Source: Streptomyces sp. SID13726 (GTDB taxonomy: Bacteria > Actinomycetota > Actinomycetes > Streptomycetales > Streptomycetaceae). Taken from it: DNA of 64,000 nt. Location of the stretch: assembly GCF_010548375.1 (NCBI RefSeq), contig NZ_JAAGLY010000004.1, positions 372,001 to 436,000 of the forward strand. Reading direction: 5' to 3'. Made by a program: the position numbers and the translations under genes. Below the pieces are notes generated by a model, which worked only from the letters and a program-made list of their open reading frames with translations, was not told where the DNA came from and did not search any database. Below are positions 1 to 9,722 of the stretch, one piece after another; position 1 is the first letter of the stretch; each line of letters opens with the position of its first letter.

Positions 1-1335
1 CCCGGAGATCTGCGACAGATCCCGGATCACGGCCCCGACCTCGTCCCCCCACTTGGTGCCCCGCACCTGCCCGAGATACAGCGCGACCAGGTAACACGCC
101 ACGAGCTGCGTCAGGAACGCCTTCGTCGACGCTACGGCGACCTCGGGCCCCGCGTGCGTGTACAGGACCGCGTCCGACTCCCGGGGGATCGTGGAGCCGT
201 TGGTGTTGCAGATCGCCAGCACCTTGGAACCCTGCTCACGGGCGTGCCGTAGCGCCATCAGGGTGTCCATGGTCTCGCCGGACTGGGAGATGGCGATCAC
301 CAGGGACCGCGCGCCGAGGATCGGGTCCCGGTAACGGAACTCGCTGGCCAGTTCCACCTCGCAGGGGATACGGGTCCAGTGCTCGATGGCGTACTTGGCG
401 ATGAGGCCCGCGTGGAAGGCCGTACCGCAGGCGACGATGACGACCTTGTCCACCTCCCGCAGTTCGGCGGCGCTGATCCGCACCTCGTCGAGGGTCAGCG
501 AACCGGCCGCGTCGATACGGCCCAGCAACGTGTCGGCGACCGCCTTCGGCTGCTCGGCGATCTCCTTGAGCATGAAGTAGTCGTAGCCGCCCTTCTCGGC
601 GGCGGAGGCGTCCCAGTCGACGTGGTAGGAGCGGACGTCGGCGGGGGCGCCGTCGAAGCCGGTCACCACGACGCCCTCGCGCCGCAGCTCCACCACCTGG
701 TCCTGGCCCAGCTCGATCGCCGACCGCGTGTGGGCGATGAACGCGGCGACGTCGGACGCCAGGAAGGCCTCACCCTCCCCGACGCCCACCACCAGCGGAG
801 AGTTGCGGCGCGCGCCCACCACCACGTCCGGCTCGTCGGCGTGCACGGCCACCAGCGTGAACGCGCCGTCCAGCCGCCGGCACACCAGCCGCATCGCCTC
901 CGCGAGGTCCGCGCAGGAGGAGAACTCCTCGGCGAGCAGATGCGCGACGACCTCGGTGTCGGTCTCCGACCCCAGCTCGTGCCCGCGCTCCGCCAACTCG
1001 GCCCTGAGCGCGGCGAAGTTCTCGATGATCCCGTTGTGGACCACGGCGACCCGGCCCGCGTTGTCGAGATGCGGATGGGCATTCGCGTCGGTCGGGCCCC
1101 CGTGCGTGGCCCATCGCGTGTGCCCGATCCCCGTCGAACCCGCCGCCAACGGCCGGTCCACCAGCTCCTTCTCCAGATTGACCAGCTTCCCGGCCTTCTT
1201 GGCCGCCGCCAGCCCGCCGTCCGCGAGCACGGCGACACCGGCCGAGTCGTACCCCCGGTACTCCAGCCGTTTCAGTCCGGCCATCACGACATCGAGCGCC
1301 GACTGCGACCCCACGTATCCCACGATTCCGCACAT
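1..1335 (-). CDS. glmS: Glutamine-fructose-6-phosphate aminotransferase (isomerizing), 3' end missing
   Basis: Makes glucosamine-6-phosphate from fructose-6-phosphate and glutamine, the first step towards UDP-GlcNAc for peptidoglycan. The protein begins MCGIVGYVG, so Cys2 is the N-terminal nucleophile of the class II glutamine amidotransferase domain, followed by the LEYRGYDSAG segment. The visible 445 residues cover that domain and enter the SIS isomerase half (STKAFLTQL near the window edge). The family is about 600-615 residues, so roughly the last 170 codons lie outside the window. The start ATG is fixed by the need for Cys2. It works in the same pathway as glmM further along. Confidence 0.96.
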   Translation of the reverse strand, partial: MCGIVGYVGSQSALDVVMAGLKRLEYRGYDSAGVAVLADGGLAAAKKAGKLVNLEKELVDRPLAAGSTGIGHTRWATHGGPTDANAHPHLDNAGRVAVVHNGIIENFAALRAELAERGHELGSETDTEVVAHLLAEEFSSCADLAEAMRLVCRRLDGAFTLVAVHADEPDVVVGARRNSPLVVGVGEGEAFLASDVAAFIAHTRSAIELGQDQVVELRREGVVVTGFDGAPADVRSYHVDWDASAAEKGGYDYFMLKEIAEQPKAVADTLLGRIDAAGSLTLDEVRISAAELREVDKVVIVACGTAFHAGLIAKYAIEHWTRIPCEVELASEFRYRDPILGARSLVIAISQSGETMDTLMALRHAREQGSKVLAICNTNGSTIPRESDAVLYTHAGPEVAVASTKAFLTQLVACYLVALYLGQVRGTKWGDEVGAVIRDLSQISG

Positions 1336-1442
1336 GCGCGGCAGCCTAGGGGGCGGAGGGCGCCGGAACACGGCACTTCGTGCCCGAATCCGGATATTCA
1401 CGCGGGGGTACGAGCGCCTCGAACGGCTCTACCATCCGGGTC

Positions 1443-1955
1443 ATGCCCTTGAGTGTTCCGCGGTCGCCGTACCGGCGCCGCCTCAGCGTGGCCGTCGCCG
1501 TGGTGGCTCTGGCGGCCGCCTCGGGATGCACGGTTCCCATCGACGCCGTCGCCGGTATATCCGTCACCGCGGACGGTCATCTGCTCGGCGTGATGATGGT
1601 CTGCGGACACCGGATCGACGGGGCGACCCTCTACCGGGACAGCGACGACCCCGACCGTGATCAGACGCTCGGCTCCTGGAGCGCCGAACCCCACCTGGAG
1701 CCGGGCCTCACCACCTGGCCCCTCGACGCCCCCGCCGCCGGCTGGACCACCGACACGCCCTTGGGCTCCCTCACACCCGGTGCCACCTACGCCCTCTACG
1801 GCTGGACCGAGGACAACTCCTGGTCGTCCAGCAGCGTCTCCTTCACCCCCGCCGACACGGACAGGCTCTCCCCCGGTATGGTCCGCTACTCGGACGACAC
1901 CGAAGTCACGGTCCCCATGGCGGAGTTCAAGGCCAAGGCCTGCGAGGACGACTGA
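1443..1955 (+). CDS. Putative lipoprotein, unknown function
   Basis: A 170-residue protein. After a basic start (RSPYRRR) comes a hydrophobic stretch and a lipobox-like AASGC, so it is probably a lipid-anchored exported protein with Cys near residue 29. The mature part has short segments reading like an Fn3 or Ig-like beta fold (TPLGSLTPGATYALYGWTED), but no catalytic motif is visible. ATG at 1443 is preferred over a GTG 63 bp upstream because it places the basic n-region and lipobox at normal signal-peptide distances. It is divergent from glmS across about 107 bp. Confidence 0.7.
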   Translation: MPLSVPRSPYRRRLSVAVAVVALAAASGCTVPIDAVAGISVTADGHLLGVMMVCGHRIDGATLYRDSDDPDRDQTLGSWSAEPHLEPGLTTWPLDAPAAGWTTDTPLGSLTPGATYALYGWTEDNSWSSSSVSFTPADTDRLSPGMVRYSDDTEVTVPMAEFKAKACEDD

Positions 1956-2018
1956 ACGGGGCCGAGCCCCGACCGGCCGCCGGCGTCGACGGGGAGCGCG
2001 GACGAATCATGGAGCGAC

Positions 2019-2468
2019 GTGAGCTACAGCCTGCACATCTGGCGGTTCGTCGACGGCGAACCCGTCCCCATGGACGAGACCGCGATACGCGCCGTCCTCG
2101 GCCCCGTCACCGTCGGCGGCATACCGAACACCGGTCTCCCCGAGGACTGGGGTGACCTGGAGGCCGAGGACGGTGGAGAAGCGACGGTGTACGGCGGCGC
2201 CCAGGAGCTCATGTTCACCCACTGCTCCCCCGGCCGGATCCTCGACCTGATCGCGGAACTCGCCCGCCGCACCGGCGCGGCCGTCATGCCCGACGACTGT
2301 CCGATGGTCGTCACGAGCGAGGCCGACCGGAGACACCTCCCGGAGGCCTTCCGCGCGGAGGCGATCGTCGTGGCGCCCGAGGCCCTGACCGGCCGGACGC
2401 TCCAGCTGCTCATCGCACCCCAGCCGGAACCCGCGAGCGCCCCGCCCTCCCCACCCACCCGGACCTGA
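2019..2468 (+). CDS. Hypothetical protein
   Basis: A 149-residue soluble protein starting at GTG with a GGAG a few bases upstream. It opens SYSLHIWRF, contains a block around TGLPEDWGDLEAED and a Ser/Cys/His segment (FTHCSPGRILDLIAEL), and ends in a Pro-rich tail. I do not recognise the family. Size and composition would suit a small immunity- or SUKH-like domain, but no diagnostic motif supports this. Codon use is typical of the region, so it is probably a real gene. Confidence 0.6.
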   Translation: MSYSLHIWRFVDGEPVPMDETAIRAVLGPVTVGGIPNTGLPEDWGDLEAEDGGEATVYGGAQELMFTHCSPGRILDLIAELARRTGAAVMPDDCPMVVTSEADRRHLPEAFRAEAIVVAPEALTGRTLQLLIAPQPEPASAPPSPPTRT

Positions 2469-2660
2469 CGGCCACCGGCTCCCTCCACTCCCCCGATCCC
2501 CCGAACGGCGGTATCCGCCCGTACCGCATCCCCTCCGGCACAGCCACCGAGCGCCACGGCGCCACGTTCGCCGACGGCATCGAGGGGGACGTACCGCAAG
2601 AAGGCCGCCGCGTGACGCACCCCACCCCCCACCCCGTTCAAACTCCGTTAACAATGGACT

Positions 2661-3650
2661 GTGATCTCTCCGGTCTCCTCGATGCCCCGGAGCGCCCACC
2701 GGCACAAGCCGGAGGCGACTCCCTACGTCGACCTCACCCGTTCCGAGTGGAGCGCGCTGCGTGAGAAGACGCCGCTGCCGCTGAACGCCGAGGAGGTCGA
2801 GAAGCTGCGCGGTCTCGGTGATGTGATCGACCTCGACGAGGTGCGGGACATCTACCTTCCGCTGTCCCGGCTGCTGAATCTCTACGTCGGTGCCACGGAC
2901 GGGCTGAGAGGGGCGCTGAACACGTTCCTCGGCGAGCAGGGCTCCCAGTCCGGCACCCCGTTCGTCATAGGGGTCGCCGGATCGGTCGCCGTAGGGAAGT
3001 CGACCGTCGCCCGGCTCCTCCAGGCCCTGCTCTCCCGCTGGCCCGAACACCCGCGCGTGGAGCTGGTCACGACCGACGGGTTCCTGCTGCCCACCCGGGA
3101 ACTGGAGGCCCGCGGGCTCATGTCCCGCAAGGGCTTCCCGGAGTCGTACGACCGCCGGGCGCTGACCCGTTTCGTCGCCGACATCAAGGCGGGCAAGGAC
3201 GAGGTCACCGCGCCGGTCTACTCCCACCTGATCTACGACATCATCCCGGACCAGCGGCTCACCGTCCGCCGCCCCGACATCCTGATCGTCGAGGGGCTGA
3301 ACGTCCTCCAGCCCGCCCTCCCCGGCACCGACGGCCGCACCCGCGTCGGTCTCGCGGACTACTTCGACTTCAGCGTGTACGTCGACGCGAGCGCCGAGGA
3401 CATCGAGCGCTGGTACCTGAACCGTTTCCGCAAGCTCCGCGCGACCGCCTTCCAGGACCCCGACTCGTACTTCAGGAAGTACACCCAGGTCTCCGAGGAG
3501 GAGGCCGTGGACTACGCCCGCCACCTCTGGCGCACCATCAACAAGCCCAACCTGGTCGAGAACATCGCCCCCACCCGCGGCCGCGCCACCCTCGTCATCC
3601 GCAAGGGCCAGGACCACAAGGTCCGCAAGCTCAGCCTCCGCAAGCTCTAG
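2661..3650 (+). CDS. coaA: Type I pantothenate kinase
   Basis: Phosphorylates pantothenate, the first committed step of coenzyme A synthesis. The 329-residue protein has the family signature throughout: Walker A GSVAVGKS at residues 107-114, the VTTDGFLLP segment with the catalytic Asp, the SYDRRAL region and the substrate-binding YSHLIYD segment. GTG at 2661 is taken as the start; an ATG seven codons later is a realistic alternative. The 192 bp upstream hold no gene. A TTAACAAT box lies only about 10 bp before the GTG, so the transcript could be nearly leaderless. Confidence 0.95.
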   Translation: MISPVSSMPRSAHRHKPEATPYVDLTRSEWSALREKTPLPLNAEEVEKLRGLGDVIDLDEVRDIYLPLSRLLNLYVGATDGLRGALNTFLGEQGSQSGTPFVIGVAGSVAVGKSTVARLLQALLSRWPEHPRVELVTTDGFLLPTRELEARGLMSRKGFPESYDRRALTRFVADIKAGKDEVTAPVYSHLIYDIIPDQRLTVRRPDILIVEGLNVLQPALPGTDGRTRVGLADYFDFSVYVDASAEDIERWYLNRFRKLRATAFQDPDSYFRKYTQVSEEEAVDYARHLWRTINKPNLVENIAPTRGRATLVIRKGQDHKVRKLSLRKL

Positions 3651-3676
3651 AGGACCGCGCCTGTTAAAAAGGCGTC

Positions 3677-4597
3677 ATGCTGCATCTGCGCCTGATCACG
3701 CCGACCCACCAGACCGACGACGTGGTCCGTCTGATCGAGGGGACGGTCGGCACCACCCACCTCGTCGTGCTGCGGGGTGCCGCCCGCAACCCCGAGGGCG
3801 ACGTCGTGATGTGTGACGTGGCCCGCGAGGCCGGTGACGAACTCCTCACCGATCTCCAGGGGTTGGGCCTCGACACCAACGGCTCCATCGCGGTGGAGAA
3901 CATCGACCTGTCCCTGTCGAAACGCGCCGACAAGGCCGAGGCGGAGGCTCCAGGCGAAGGAGCGGACGCTGTCCTGTGGGAGCACCTGACCGACGCCACG
4001 CACGAGGAGTCGACACTCTCCGTCACCTACCTCGCCTTCATCACGCTGGCCACGATGATCGCGGCCTGCGGTGTGGTGCTCGACAACGCGGTCCTCATCG
4101 TCGGCGCCATGGCGGTCGGCCCGGAGTTCGGCCCGCTCGCCGGCATCTCCACGTCGATAGTGCAGCGGGCCCCCCGCCTGGCCCTGCGCTCCCTGATCGC
4201 CCTCCTGGTCGGCTTCGCCGTGGCGATCGCCGTGACGGTGGGCTTCAGTCTCTTCATGGACGCGGTGAAGCTGTTCAGCGAGCAGAAGCTGGAGGGCGAC
4301 CGCCCGCAGACCGGCTTCGTCTACGCGCCGGACTACTTCTCCTTCATCGTCGCCGTCCTCGCGGGCGCCGCCGGCACCCTCTCCCTGACCTCGGCCAAGT
4401 CCGGTGCCCTGGTGGGCGTGGCCATCTCGGTCACCACGGTCCCGGCGGCAGCCAACGCGGCGGTGGCCCTCAGCTACGGCGACACCAAGCAGACCTGGGG
4501 CTCGACGGAGCAACTCCTCCTGAACCTCCTGGGCATCGTCCTGGCGGGAACGACGACCCTGCTGCTCCAGAAGTGGGCCTGGCGGAAGCGCGCCTGA
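3677..4597 (+). CDS. DUF389-family membrane protein
   Basis: 306 residues. An N-terminal soluble part of about 110 residues (two short alpha/beta blocks starting LHLRLITP) is followed by five or six hydrophobic helices typical of DUF389, including the diagnostic segment AVLIVGAMAVGPEFGPLAG and a second one, KSGALVGVAISVTTVPAAAN. Function in the family is unknown; a membrane transport or sensing role is only an inference. It starts 26 bp after coaA and probably shares its transcript. Confidence 0.9.
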   Translation: MLHLRLITPTHQTDDVVRLIEGTVGTTHLVVLRGAARNPEGDVVMCDVAREAGDELLTDLQGLGLDTNGSIAVENIDLSLSKRADKAEAEAPGEGADAVLWEHLTDATHEESTLSVTYLAFITLATMIAACGVVLDNAVLIVGAMAVGPEFGPLAGISTSIVQRAPRLALRSLIALLVGFAVAIAVTVGFSLFMDAVKLFSEQKLEGDRPQTGFVYAPDYFSFIVAVLAGAAGTLSLTSAKSGALVGVAISVTTVPAAANAAVALSYGDTKQTWGSTEQLLLNLLGIVLAGTTTLLLQKWAWRKRA

Positions 4598-4621
4598 CGC
4601 CCGGGCCCCACATCCGCGAAG

Positions 4622-5980
4622 TCAGCCCAGCGCCGACTTCACCGCATCCGCGAGCCGCCCCGCCACAGACCGGGCCTGATCGATATCGGCCGCCTCGACC
4701 ATCACCCGAACCAACGGCTCGGTCCCAGAGGGCCGCAACAACACCCGCCCGGTCTCACCGAGTTCCCGCTCCGCGTCGGCAACGGCGGAAGCCAGGTCCG
4801 CGGACGTCGACACCCGACTCCGGTCCACGTCAGGCACGTTGATCAGCACCTGCGGCAACCGCTCCATCACAGCGGCCAGTTCGCGCAACGACCGCCCACT
4901 GGACGCCACTTGGGCCGCCAGCATCAGCCCGGTCAACGTGCCGTCCCCCGTGGTCGCGTGATCGAGGATGATGACGTGCCCGGACTGCTCACCCCCGAGC
5001 GCGTACCCGTGCTGCTTCATCGCCTCCAGCACATACCGGTCCCCCACCGCGGTCTGGACGAGCCGCAGCCCCTCCCGCTCCAGCGCCAGCTTGAACCCGA
5101 GGTTGGACATGACGGTGGCCACCACGGTGTCGGCGCGCAGCGCCCCCCGCTCCTTCATCGCCAGCGCCAGCACCGCCATGATCTGGTCGCCGTCGACCTC
5201 CTCACCGGTGTGGTCGACGGCGAGACACCGGTCCGCGTCCCCGTCGTGCGCGATACCGAGCGCGGCCCCGTGCTCGACGACCGCGGCCTTCAGCAGACCG
5301 AGGTGCGTCGACCCGCAGCCGTCGTTGATGTTGAGCCCGTCCGGGGAGGCCCCGATGGTGATCACCTCGGCACCGGCCCGCGAGAACGCCTCCGGCGACA
5401 CCCGGGCCGCGGCGCCGTGCGCCTCGTCGAGGACGATCTTCAGCCCGTCGAGCCGATTCGGCAGTACGGCGATCAGGTGCGCCACGTACTGGTCGAACCC
5501 CTCGCCGTAGGACCGCACCCGGCCGACCCCGGCGCCGGTCGGCCGCTCCCACGGCTCGCCGTGCCGGTGCGAGTCGTAGACCGTCTCGATCCGCTCCTCC
5601 AGCTCGTCGTCGAGCTTGTGCCCGCCGCGGGCGAGGAACTTGACGCCGTTGTCCGGCATGGCGTTGTGGCTGGCGGAGAGCATGACGCCGAGGTCGGCGC
5701 CGAGCACGCCGGTGAGATACGCCACCGCGGGGGTGGGCAGGACACCGACCTTCAGCACGTCCACGCCGGCGCTCGCGAGGCCGGCGACCACGGCCGCCTC
5801 CAGGAACTCCCCGGACGCGCGGGGATCACGTCCGACGACCGCCGTAGGCCGGTGGCCCTCGAACGAACCCGCCTCGGCCAGCACGTGCGCCGCCGCGACC
5901 GACAGACCGAGCGCCATCTCGGCCGTCAGATCCGCGTTGGCGACACCGCGCACGCCGTCCGTGCCGAAGAGTCGTCCCAC
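4622..5980 (-). CDS. glmM: Phosphoglucosamine mutase
   Basis: Converts glucosamine-6-phosphate to glucosamine-1-phosphate for UDP-GlcNAc synthesis. 452 residues, the usual bacterial length. The N-terminus [11 protein letters not shown], the active-site phosphoserine loop [12 protein letters not shown], the metal loop DGDADRC and the C-terminal phosphate-binding loop [11 protein letters not shown] are all present. GTG at 5980 is chosen as the start because AGGAGGA sits five bases upstream and the protein then begins at the conserved GRLFGTDG. It lies downstream of rpsI in the same orientation, beyond a terminator hairpin. Confidence 0.96.
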   Translation of the reverse strand: MGRLFGTDGVRGVANADLTAEMALGLSVAAAHVLAEAGSFEGHRPTAVVGRDPRASGEFLEAAVVAGLASAGVDVLKVGVLPTPAVAYLTGVLGADLGVMLSASHNAMPDNGVKFLARGGHKLDDELEERIETVYDSHRHGEPWERPTGAGVGRVRSYGEGFDQYVAHLIAVLPNRLDGLKIVLDEAHGAAARVSPEAFSRAGAEVITIGASPDGLNINDGCGSTHLGLLKAAVVEHGAALGIAHDGDADRCLAVDHTGEEVDGDQIMAVLALAMKERGALRADTVVATVMSNLGFKLALEREGLRLVQTAVGDRYVLEAMKQHGYALGGEQSGHVIILDHATTGDGTLTGLMLAAQVASSGRSLRELAAVMERLPQVLINVPDVDRSRVSTSADLASAVADAERELGETGRVLLRPSGTEPLVRVMVEAADIDQARSVAGRLADAVKSALG

Positions 5981-6077
5981 TTGTCCTCCTGAAGAAGCGT
6001 CAGTTACGGAGATCATCCGATCACATGAGCCTTTGAGCGCCTTGTGCCGTTATACGCCTAAGGCTGTGATAAACGAA

Positions 6078-6111
6078 CGCCCCGGCGGCACTGTGGCGTG
6101 CCGCCGGGGCG
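6078..6111 (-). terminator. Terminator hairpin after rpsI
   Basis: A perfect 14-bp inverted repeat (6078-6091 with 6098-6111, six-base loop) lies between rpsI and glmM. Read on the minus strand it is followed by GTTCGTTTATC, a weak U-rich stretch. It probably ends the rplM-rpsI transcript. Confidence 0.75.
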
Positions 6112-6166
6112 AACGGACGTACGTCGGACGTACTGCTGACGTGCGAGTACGAGCAGGCAGCGAAGC

Positions 6167-6688
6167 TTAACGCTTGCTGTACTGCGGAGCCTTGCGGGCC
6201 TTCTTGAGACCGGCCTTCTTGCGCTCGACCGCACGGTCGTCGCGGCGGAGGAAGCCGGCCTTCTTGAGGGCGCCGCGGTTGTTGTCCACGTCGGCCTCGT
6301 TCAGCGCGCGGGCCACGCCGAGGCGCAGGGCACCGGCCTGACCGGAGACACCGCCACCCGCGATGCGGGCGATGACGTCGTAGCGGCCCTCGAGCTCGAG
6401 CACCTTGAAGGGCTCGTTGACTTCCTGCTGGTGCACCTTGTTGGGGAAGTAGTCCTCAAGGGTGCGACCGTTGATCTTCCACTTGCCGGTGCCCGGGACG
6501 ATCCGGACGCGGGCGATGGCGTTCTTGCGACGGCCCAGGCCGGCGGCCGGCTGCGGGTCGCCGAAGCGGCCGGCGAGCGACTCCGAGGTGTACTCGCCCT
6601 CGACGGGGACCTCGGACTCGGTGGTGTAGCTGTCGATGTCGACGATCTCTTCGCCCTCGACGGGCGTCTCGACGGTGGTCTCGGCCAC
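6167..6688 (-). CDS. rpsI: 30S ribosomal protein S9 (uS9)
   Basis: Small-subunit head protein whose C-terminal tail reaches the P-site tRNA. 173 residues: an acidic N-terminal extension of about 45 residues (rich in Glu, Val and Thr) precedes the conserved core [13 protein letters not shown] and the terminal [12 protein letters not shown]. The extension is longer than in E. coli but usual for streptomycetes. The gene follows rplM by 41 bp in the standard L13-S9 operon. Confidence 0.97.
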   Translation of the reverse strand: MAETTVETPVEGEEIVDIDSYTTESEVPVEGEYTSESLAGRFGDPQPAAGLGRRKNAIARVRIVPGTGKWKINGRTLEDYFPNKVHQQEVNEPFKVLELEGRYDVIARIAGGGVSGQAGALRLGVARALNEADVDNNRGALKKAGFLRRDDRAVERKKAGLKKARKAPQYSKR

Positions 6689-6729
6689 GATTTTCCTCAG
6701 CTTCTCTTCAGTCTTGGGGGTGGCCGGAA

Positions 6730-7173
6730 CTACTGCGCGACCTGGGTGATCTCGAACGGCTGCGGCTGCTGCGCGCCGTGCGGGTGCTGGTCACCCTTGT
6801 AGACCTTCAGCTTCGAGAGCATCTGACGGCCCAGCGTGTTCTTGGGGAGCATGCCCTTGACGGCCTTCTCGATGGCCTTCTCGGGGTTCTTGTCGAGGAG
6901 CTCGTCGTAGCGGACGGAGCGCAGACCACCCGGGTAGCCGGAGTGGCGGTACGCCATCTTCTGGGTCCGCTTGTTGCCGGACAGGTGCACCTTGTCGGCG
7001 TTGATGATGATGACGAAGTCACCGGTGTCGACGTGAGGGGCGTAGATCGGCTTGTGCTTGCCGCGCAGAAGAGACGCGGCGGTGGTGGCGAGACGGCCCA
7101 GGACGATGTCCTGAGCGTCGATGACATGCCACTGGCGAGTCACATCGCCGGGCTTGGGGCTGTACGTACGCAC
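6730..7173 (-). CDS. rplM: 50S ribosomal protein L13 (uL13)
   Basis: Early-assembly large-subunit protein. 147 residues beginning [19 protein letters not shown] and containing the conserved HSGYPGGL. An in-frame extension upstream to 7212 exists. GTG at 7173 is preferred because it gives the family length and has an AAGAAGG ribosome-binding site about seven bases upstream. First gene of the rplM-rpsI operon; a strong promoter lies about 200 bp upstream. Confidence 0.97.
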   Translation of the reverse strand: MRTYSPKPGDVTRQWHVIDAQDIVLGRLATTAASLLRGKHKPIYAPHVDTGDFVIIINADKVHLSGNKRTQKMAYRHSGYPGGLRSVRYDELLDKNPEKAIEKAVKGMLPKNTLGRQMLSKLKVYKGDQHPHGAQQPQPFEITQVAQ

Positions 7174-7353
7174 TTCGCAGCCTTCTTCTTCAGTGGATGG
7201 GTGCTGACACATGGCATCACTGAAGCGATCGTGCAGCTGGGGACGACAATGCCGGGGACGCTGCCCGTATGCCGCCCACTGGTAACTGCTCCAGGGAACC
7301 TAGGTACCGGTCTCTCGCGTGAGAACGAGCGAGCCAATACACAATGAACCAGC

Positions 7354-7382
7354 AGGATACCGGGGTACCCCGGACGGGTCAA
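7354..7382 (-). promoter_or_regulatory. Promoter of rplM-rpsI
   Basis: On the minus strand, TTGACC (7377-7382) and TATCCT (7354-7359) are separated by 17 bp, a near-consensus vegetative sigma (HrdB-type) promoter. It implies an rplM leader of roughly 170 nt, long enough for autoregulation, though I see no recognised L13 leader fold. The rest of the 347-bp gap to the next gene holds nothing else I can name. Confidence 0.75.
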
Positions 7383-7520
7383 AACGGGGTCACGGAGGCG
7401 CCGTGACGACACCGTGACGCCGGCTCGGCGGCCGAGATGTGCGGCAGTGCCGGAAAGGTCCCCGAAGCCAGTGTCCACAGGCCCGACGGCACCTTCCGTA
7501 CCCCGTCTAAGATGCGCCCC

Positions 7521-8414
7521 ATGAGCTTTGGGCAGCAGGGGGGACCCCCGTCCCAGTGGGATCCCTGGAAACCGCAGTCGCAGCAGCCGTGGGGCAGCGA
7601 CGGGGGCGAGCAGACCCCGGACTGGGCCGCGCTCGCCGAGGCCTCCGAGACCCGCAACAGACGGCGCCGGCTGTTCCTCATCGGCGGTGGCGCGCTCGCC
7701 ACCGTCGCGATAGGCACCGCCGTGGCGATGGCCGTCGTATCGGCGAACAACGGCGACGACGAGGCGAACAAACCGACCTCGTCGCTGCCGGCGACCGCCG
7801 ACATCCCGAGCGCCACCGGGACCGCGCCGTCGTTCGCGCCGACCAGCGCGCCGCCGCCGCTGGACCCGAAGGACTTCATCTCCAGCAAGGTCAAGGACAC
7901 GGCGCCGCTGAGCGCGCAGCGGCTCTTCCCGGGCACGCAGCTGACCATGGGCACGACCGTGTACAAGAAGGGCACGACCTCCGACACGAAGAACTGCGCC
8001 GCCGCCGACACCGTCCAGGCCAGTCTCGGCAAGATCCTCAAGGCCGACGACTGCACCCAGTTCATGCGGGTCAGCTACACCAAGGACGGCGTCTCGGTGA
8101 CGGTCGGCGTGGCCGTCTTCGACACCGAGGCCAAGGCGGCCAAGGCCAAGAGCCAGGTCGACACCAAGAAGGACATCGTCAGGTCGCTGTCCGGCGGCGC
8201 GGTGAAGCCCTTCTGCAACTCCGCGATCTGCCGTACGACCTCCAACTCCTACGGCCGCTACGCCTACTTCACCATCGCCGGTTTCGCCAACGGCAAGAAC
8301 GTCACGGAGAAGGACACCGCGGTCTTCGGCATCGGCGACAACCTGGCCGAGTTCACGTTCCGCCAGATCCACCGGCGGGGCGAGCTCCAGGCGTCCACGG
8401 CGGCGAGCGAGTGA
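7521..8414 (+). CDS. Single-pass membrane protein, unknown function
   Basis: 297 residues. A Gly/Gln/Trp-rich cytosolic N-terminus (about 45 residues) and a basic RNRRRR stop precede one transmembrane helix (LFLIGGGALATVAIGTAVAM). A Ser/Thr/Pro linker and an extracellular domain of about 180 residues with four or five Cys follow, so disulfides are likely. This layout is common among streptomycete surface proteins of unknown role. ATG at 7521 is chosen over an in-frame start 84 bp upstream because the protein then begins with the usual MSFGQQGGPP-type tail. Confidence 0.8.
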   Translation: MSFGQQGGPPSQWDPWKPQSQQPWGSDGGEQTPDWAALAEASETRNRRRRLFLIGGGALATVAIGTAVAMAVVSANNGDDEANKPTSSLPATADIPSATGTAPSFAPTSAPPPLDPKDFISSKVKDTAPLSAQRLFPGTQLTMGTTVYKKGTTSDTKNCAAADTVQASLGKILKADDCTQFMRVSYTKDGVSVTVGVAVFDTEAKAAKAKSQVDTKKDIVRSLSGGAVKPFCNSAICRTTSNSYGRYAYFTIAGFANGKNVTEKDTAVFGIGDNLAEFTFRQIHRRGELQASTAASE

Positions 8415-8445
8415 CCCGGCGCGCGGTGCGGCGCGCCGGGGACTC

Positions 8446-8955
8446 TCAGCCCTGCTCCCAGGAACCGCTCAGGGCGGGCTCCGGGTAGGGCGCGACGGGT
8501 TCCGGACGGCTGCCCGCCGTCCGGAAGACCCAAGTGCGGTAGGACCAGAACCGGAAGAGCGTGGCGACGCCGATGCCCAGGAACTTGCTGACATTGGTGG
8601 CGAGCGTGCCGTCCCAGCCGAGCCCGTAGGTGGTCGTGTAGAGCACCGAGTTCTCGATGACCAGGCCGATACCGCTGAAGAACAGGAAGAGGGTCAGCTC
8701 CTTCCTGCGGCTGCCCCGGTCCTCCTCGTCGCGGTTCCGGTACGCGAAGTACCGCAGCCCGAGGTAGTTGCTCAGGATGGCCACGACCGTGGCCAGGACG
8801 CTCGCCCGGACGGTCTGCCACTCGGTGGCGGTCCTGATGAGGTTGAAGACCGCGAGGTTGACCACGAAGCCCGACGCACCGACCATGCCGAACTTCGCGA
8901 TCTCGCGGTACAGCTTCCCGAACCGGGAGGGAAGCGCGTGACGTCCGCTGCTCAC
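8446..8955 (-). CDS. GtrA-like membrane protein
   Basis: 169 residues with four predicted transmembrane helices. It matches the GtrA family, proposed to move or present polyprenyl-phosphate-linked sugars across the membrane (KFGMVGASGFVVNLAVFN at the start and the WSYRTWVF block at the end). The start is a GTG eight bases after the stop of the polyprenol-phosphate glycosyltransferase gene. That neighbour is its usual partner, and it is the last gene of the six-gene polysaccharide block. Confidence 0.88.
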   Translation of the reverse strand: MSSGRHALPSRFGKLYREIAKFGMVGASGFVVNLAVFNLIRTATEWQTVRASVLATVVAILSNYLGLRYFAYRNRDEEDRGSRRKELTLFLFFSGIGLVIENSVLYTTTYGLGWDGTLATNVSKFLGIGVATLFRFWSYRTWVFRTAGSRPEPVAPYPEPALSGSWEQG

Positions 8956-8963
8956 CGTCCCGT

Positions 8964-9722
8964 TCAGCCCCGCCGGTTGCGCAGTCGCAGCCGCAGGGGC
9001 ATCACCGCCGACTCGATCTGTGTGGCGAGGTTCATCTTGGACTCGCCCTCGGTGCGCTCCTCGAAGCGGATCGGGATCTCGACGGCGCTGTGCCCGGCCC
9101 GCACGGCCTTGAACTTCAGCTCGACCTGGAAGCTGTAGCCCGCGCTGTCCAGAGTCGTGAGGTCGATGTCACGCAGGGTGGCGGCCGACCACAGGTTGAA
9201 GCCCGCGGTGATGTCCCGGATCTTGGTGCCGAGCACGGTCCTGGCGTACCGGTTGGCGAACCGGGACAGCAGGACGCGGTGCCTGCCCCACTCCTCGTCC
9301 AGCGAGCCGCCCTCCACGTACCGGCTGCCGACGACCAGGCCGACCCCGGACGCCACGGCCGTACCGAGCATCCGTGGTACCGCTTCCACGGGGTGGCTGC
9401 CGTCGGCGTCCATCTGGACGACGTACGCGGCGCCCTCGTCGAGCGCGGCGCTCATGCCGGCCACGTACGCCCGCCCGAGCCCGTCCTTCTCGGTCCGGTG
9501 CAGCACGCTCATCCGGTGCCCGTCCGAGTTGTACTTCTCGGCGAGCTCCTCGGCGATCCGCCCGGTGCCGTCCGGGCTGGAGTCGTCGACGATCTTCAGG
9601 TGCAGCCCGTCGATGGGCAGCCCGAGGACCAGCTCAGCCATGCGGGGCAGGTTCGCCGCCTCGTTGTAGGTCGGCATCACGATGGTGACCGGTACGCCGG
9701 GGTGTCTGTCGTAGGCCGTCAT
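8964..9722 (-). CDS. Polyprenol-phosphate glycosyltransferase, GT2 (DPM1/Ppm1-like)
   Basis: 252 residues with a GT-A fold. TIVMPTYNEAANLP opens the nucleotide-binding domain; VDDSSPDGTG and MDADGSHP supply the metal- and sugar-binding acidic residues. The family transfers mannose or glucose from a nucleotide sugar to polyprenyl phosphate at the inner membrane face. The start overlaps the dehydrogenase stop by 4 bp (ATGA), implying translational coupling. It would supply a lipid-linked donor to the GT-C enzyme encoded two genes upstream; which sugar cannot be read from the sequence. Confidence 0.9.
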   Translation of the reverse strand: MTAYDRHPGVPVTIVMPTYNEAANLPRMAELVLGLPIDGLHLKIVDDSSPDGTGRIAEELAEKYNSDGHRMSVLHRTEKDGLGRAYVAGMSAALDEGAAYVVQMDADGSHPVEAVPRMLGTAVASGVGLVVGSRYVEGGSLDEEWGRHRVLLSRFANRYARTVLGTKIRDITAGFNLWSAATLRDIDLTTLDSAGYSFQVELKFKAVRAGHSAVEIPIRFEERTEGESKMNLATQIESAVMPLRLRLRNRRG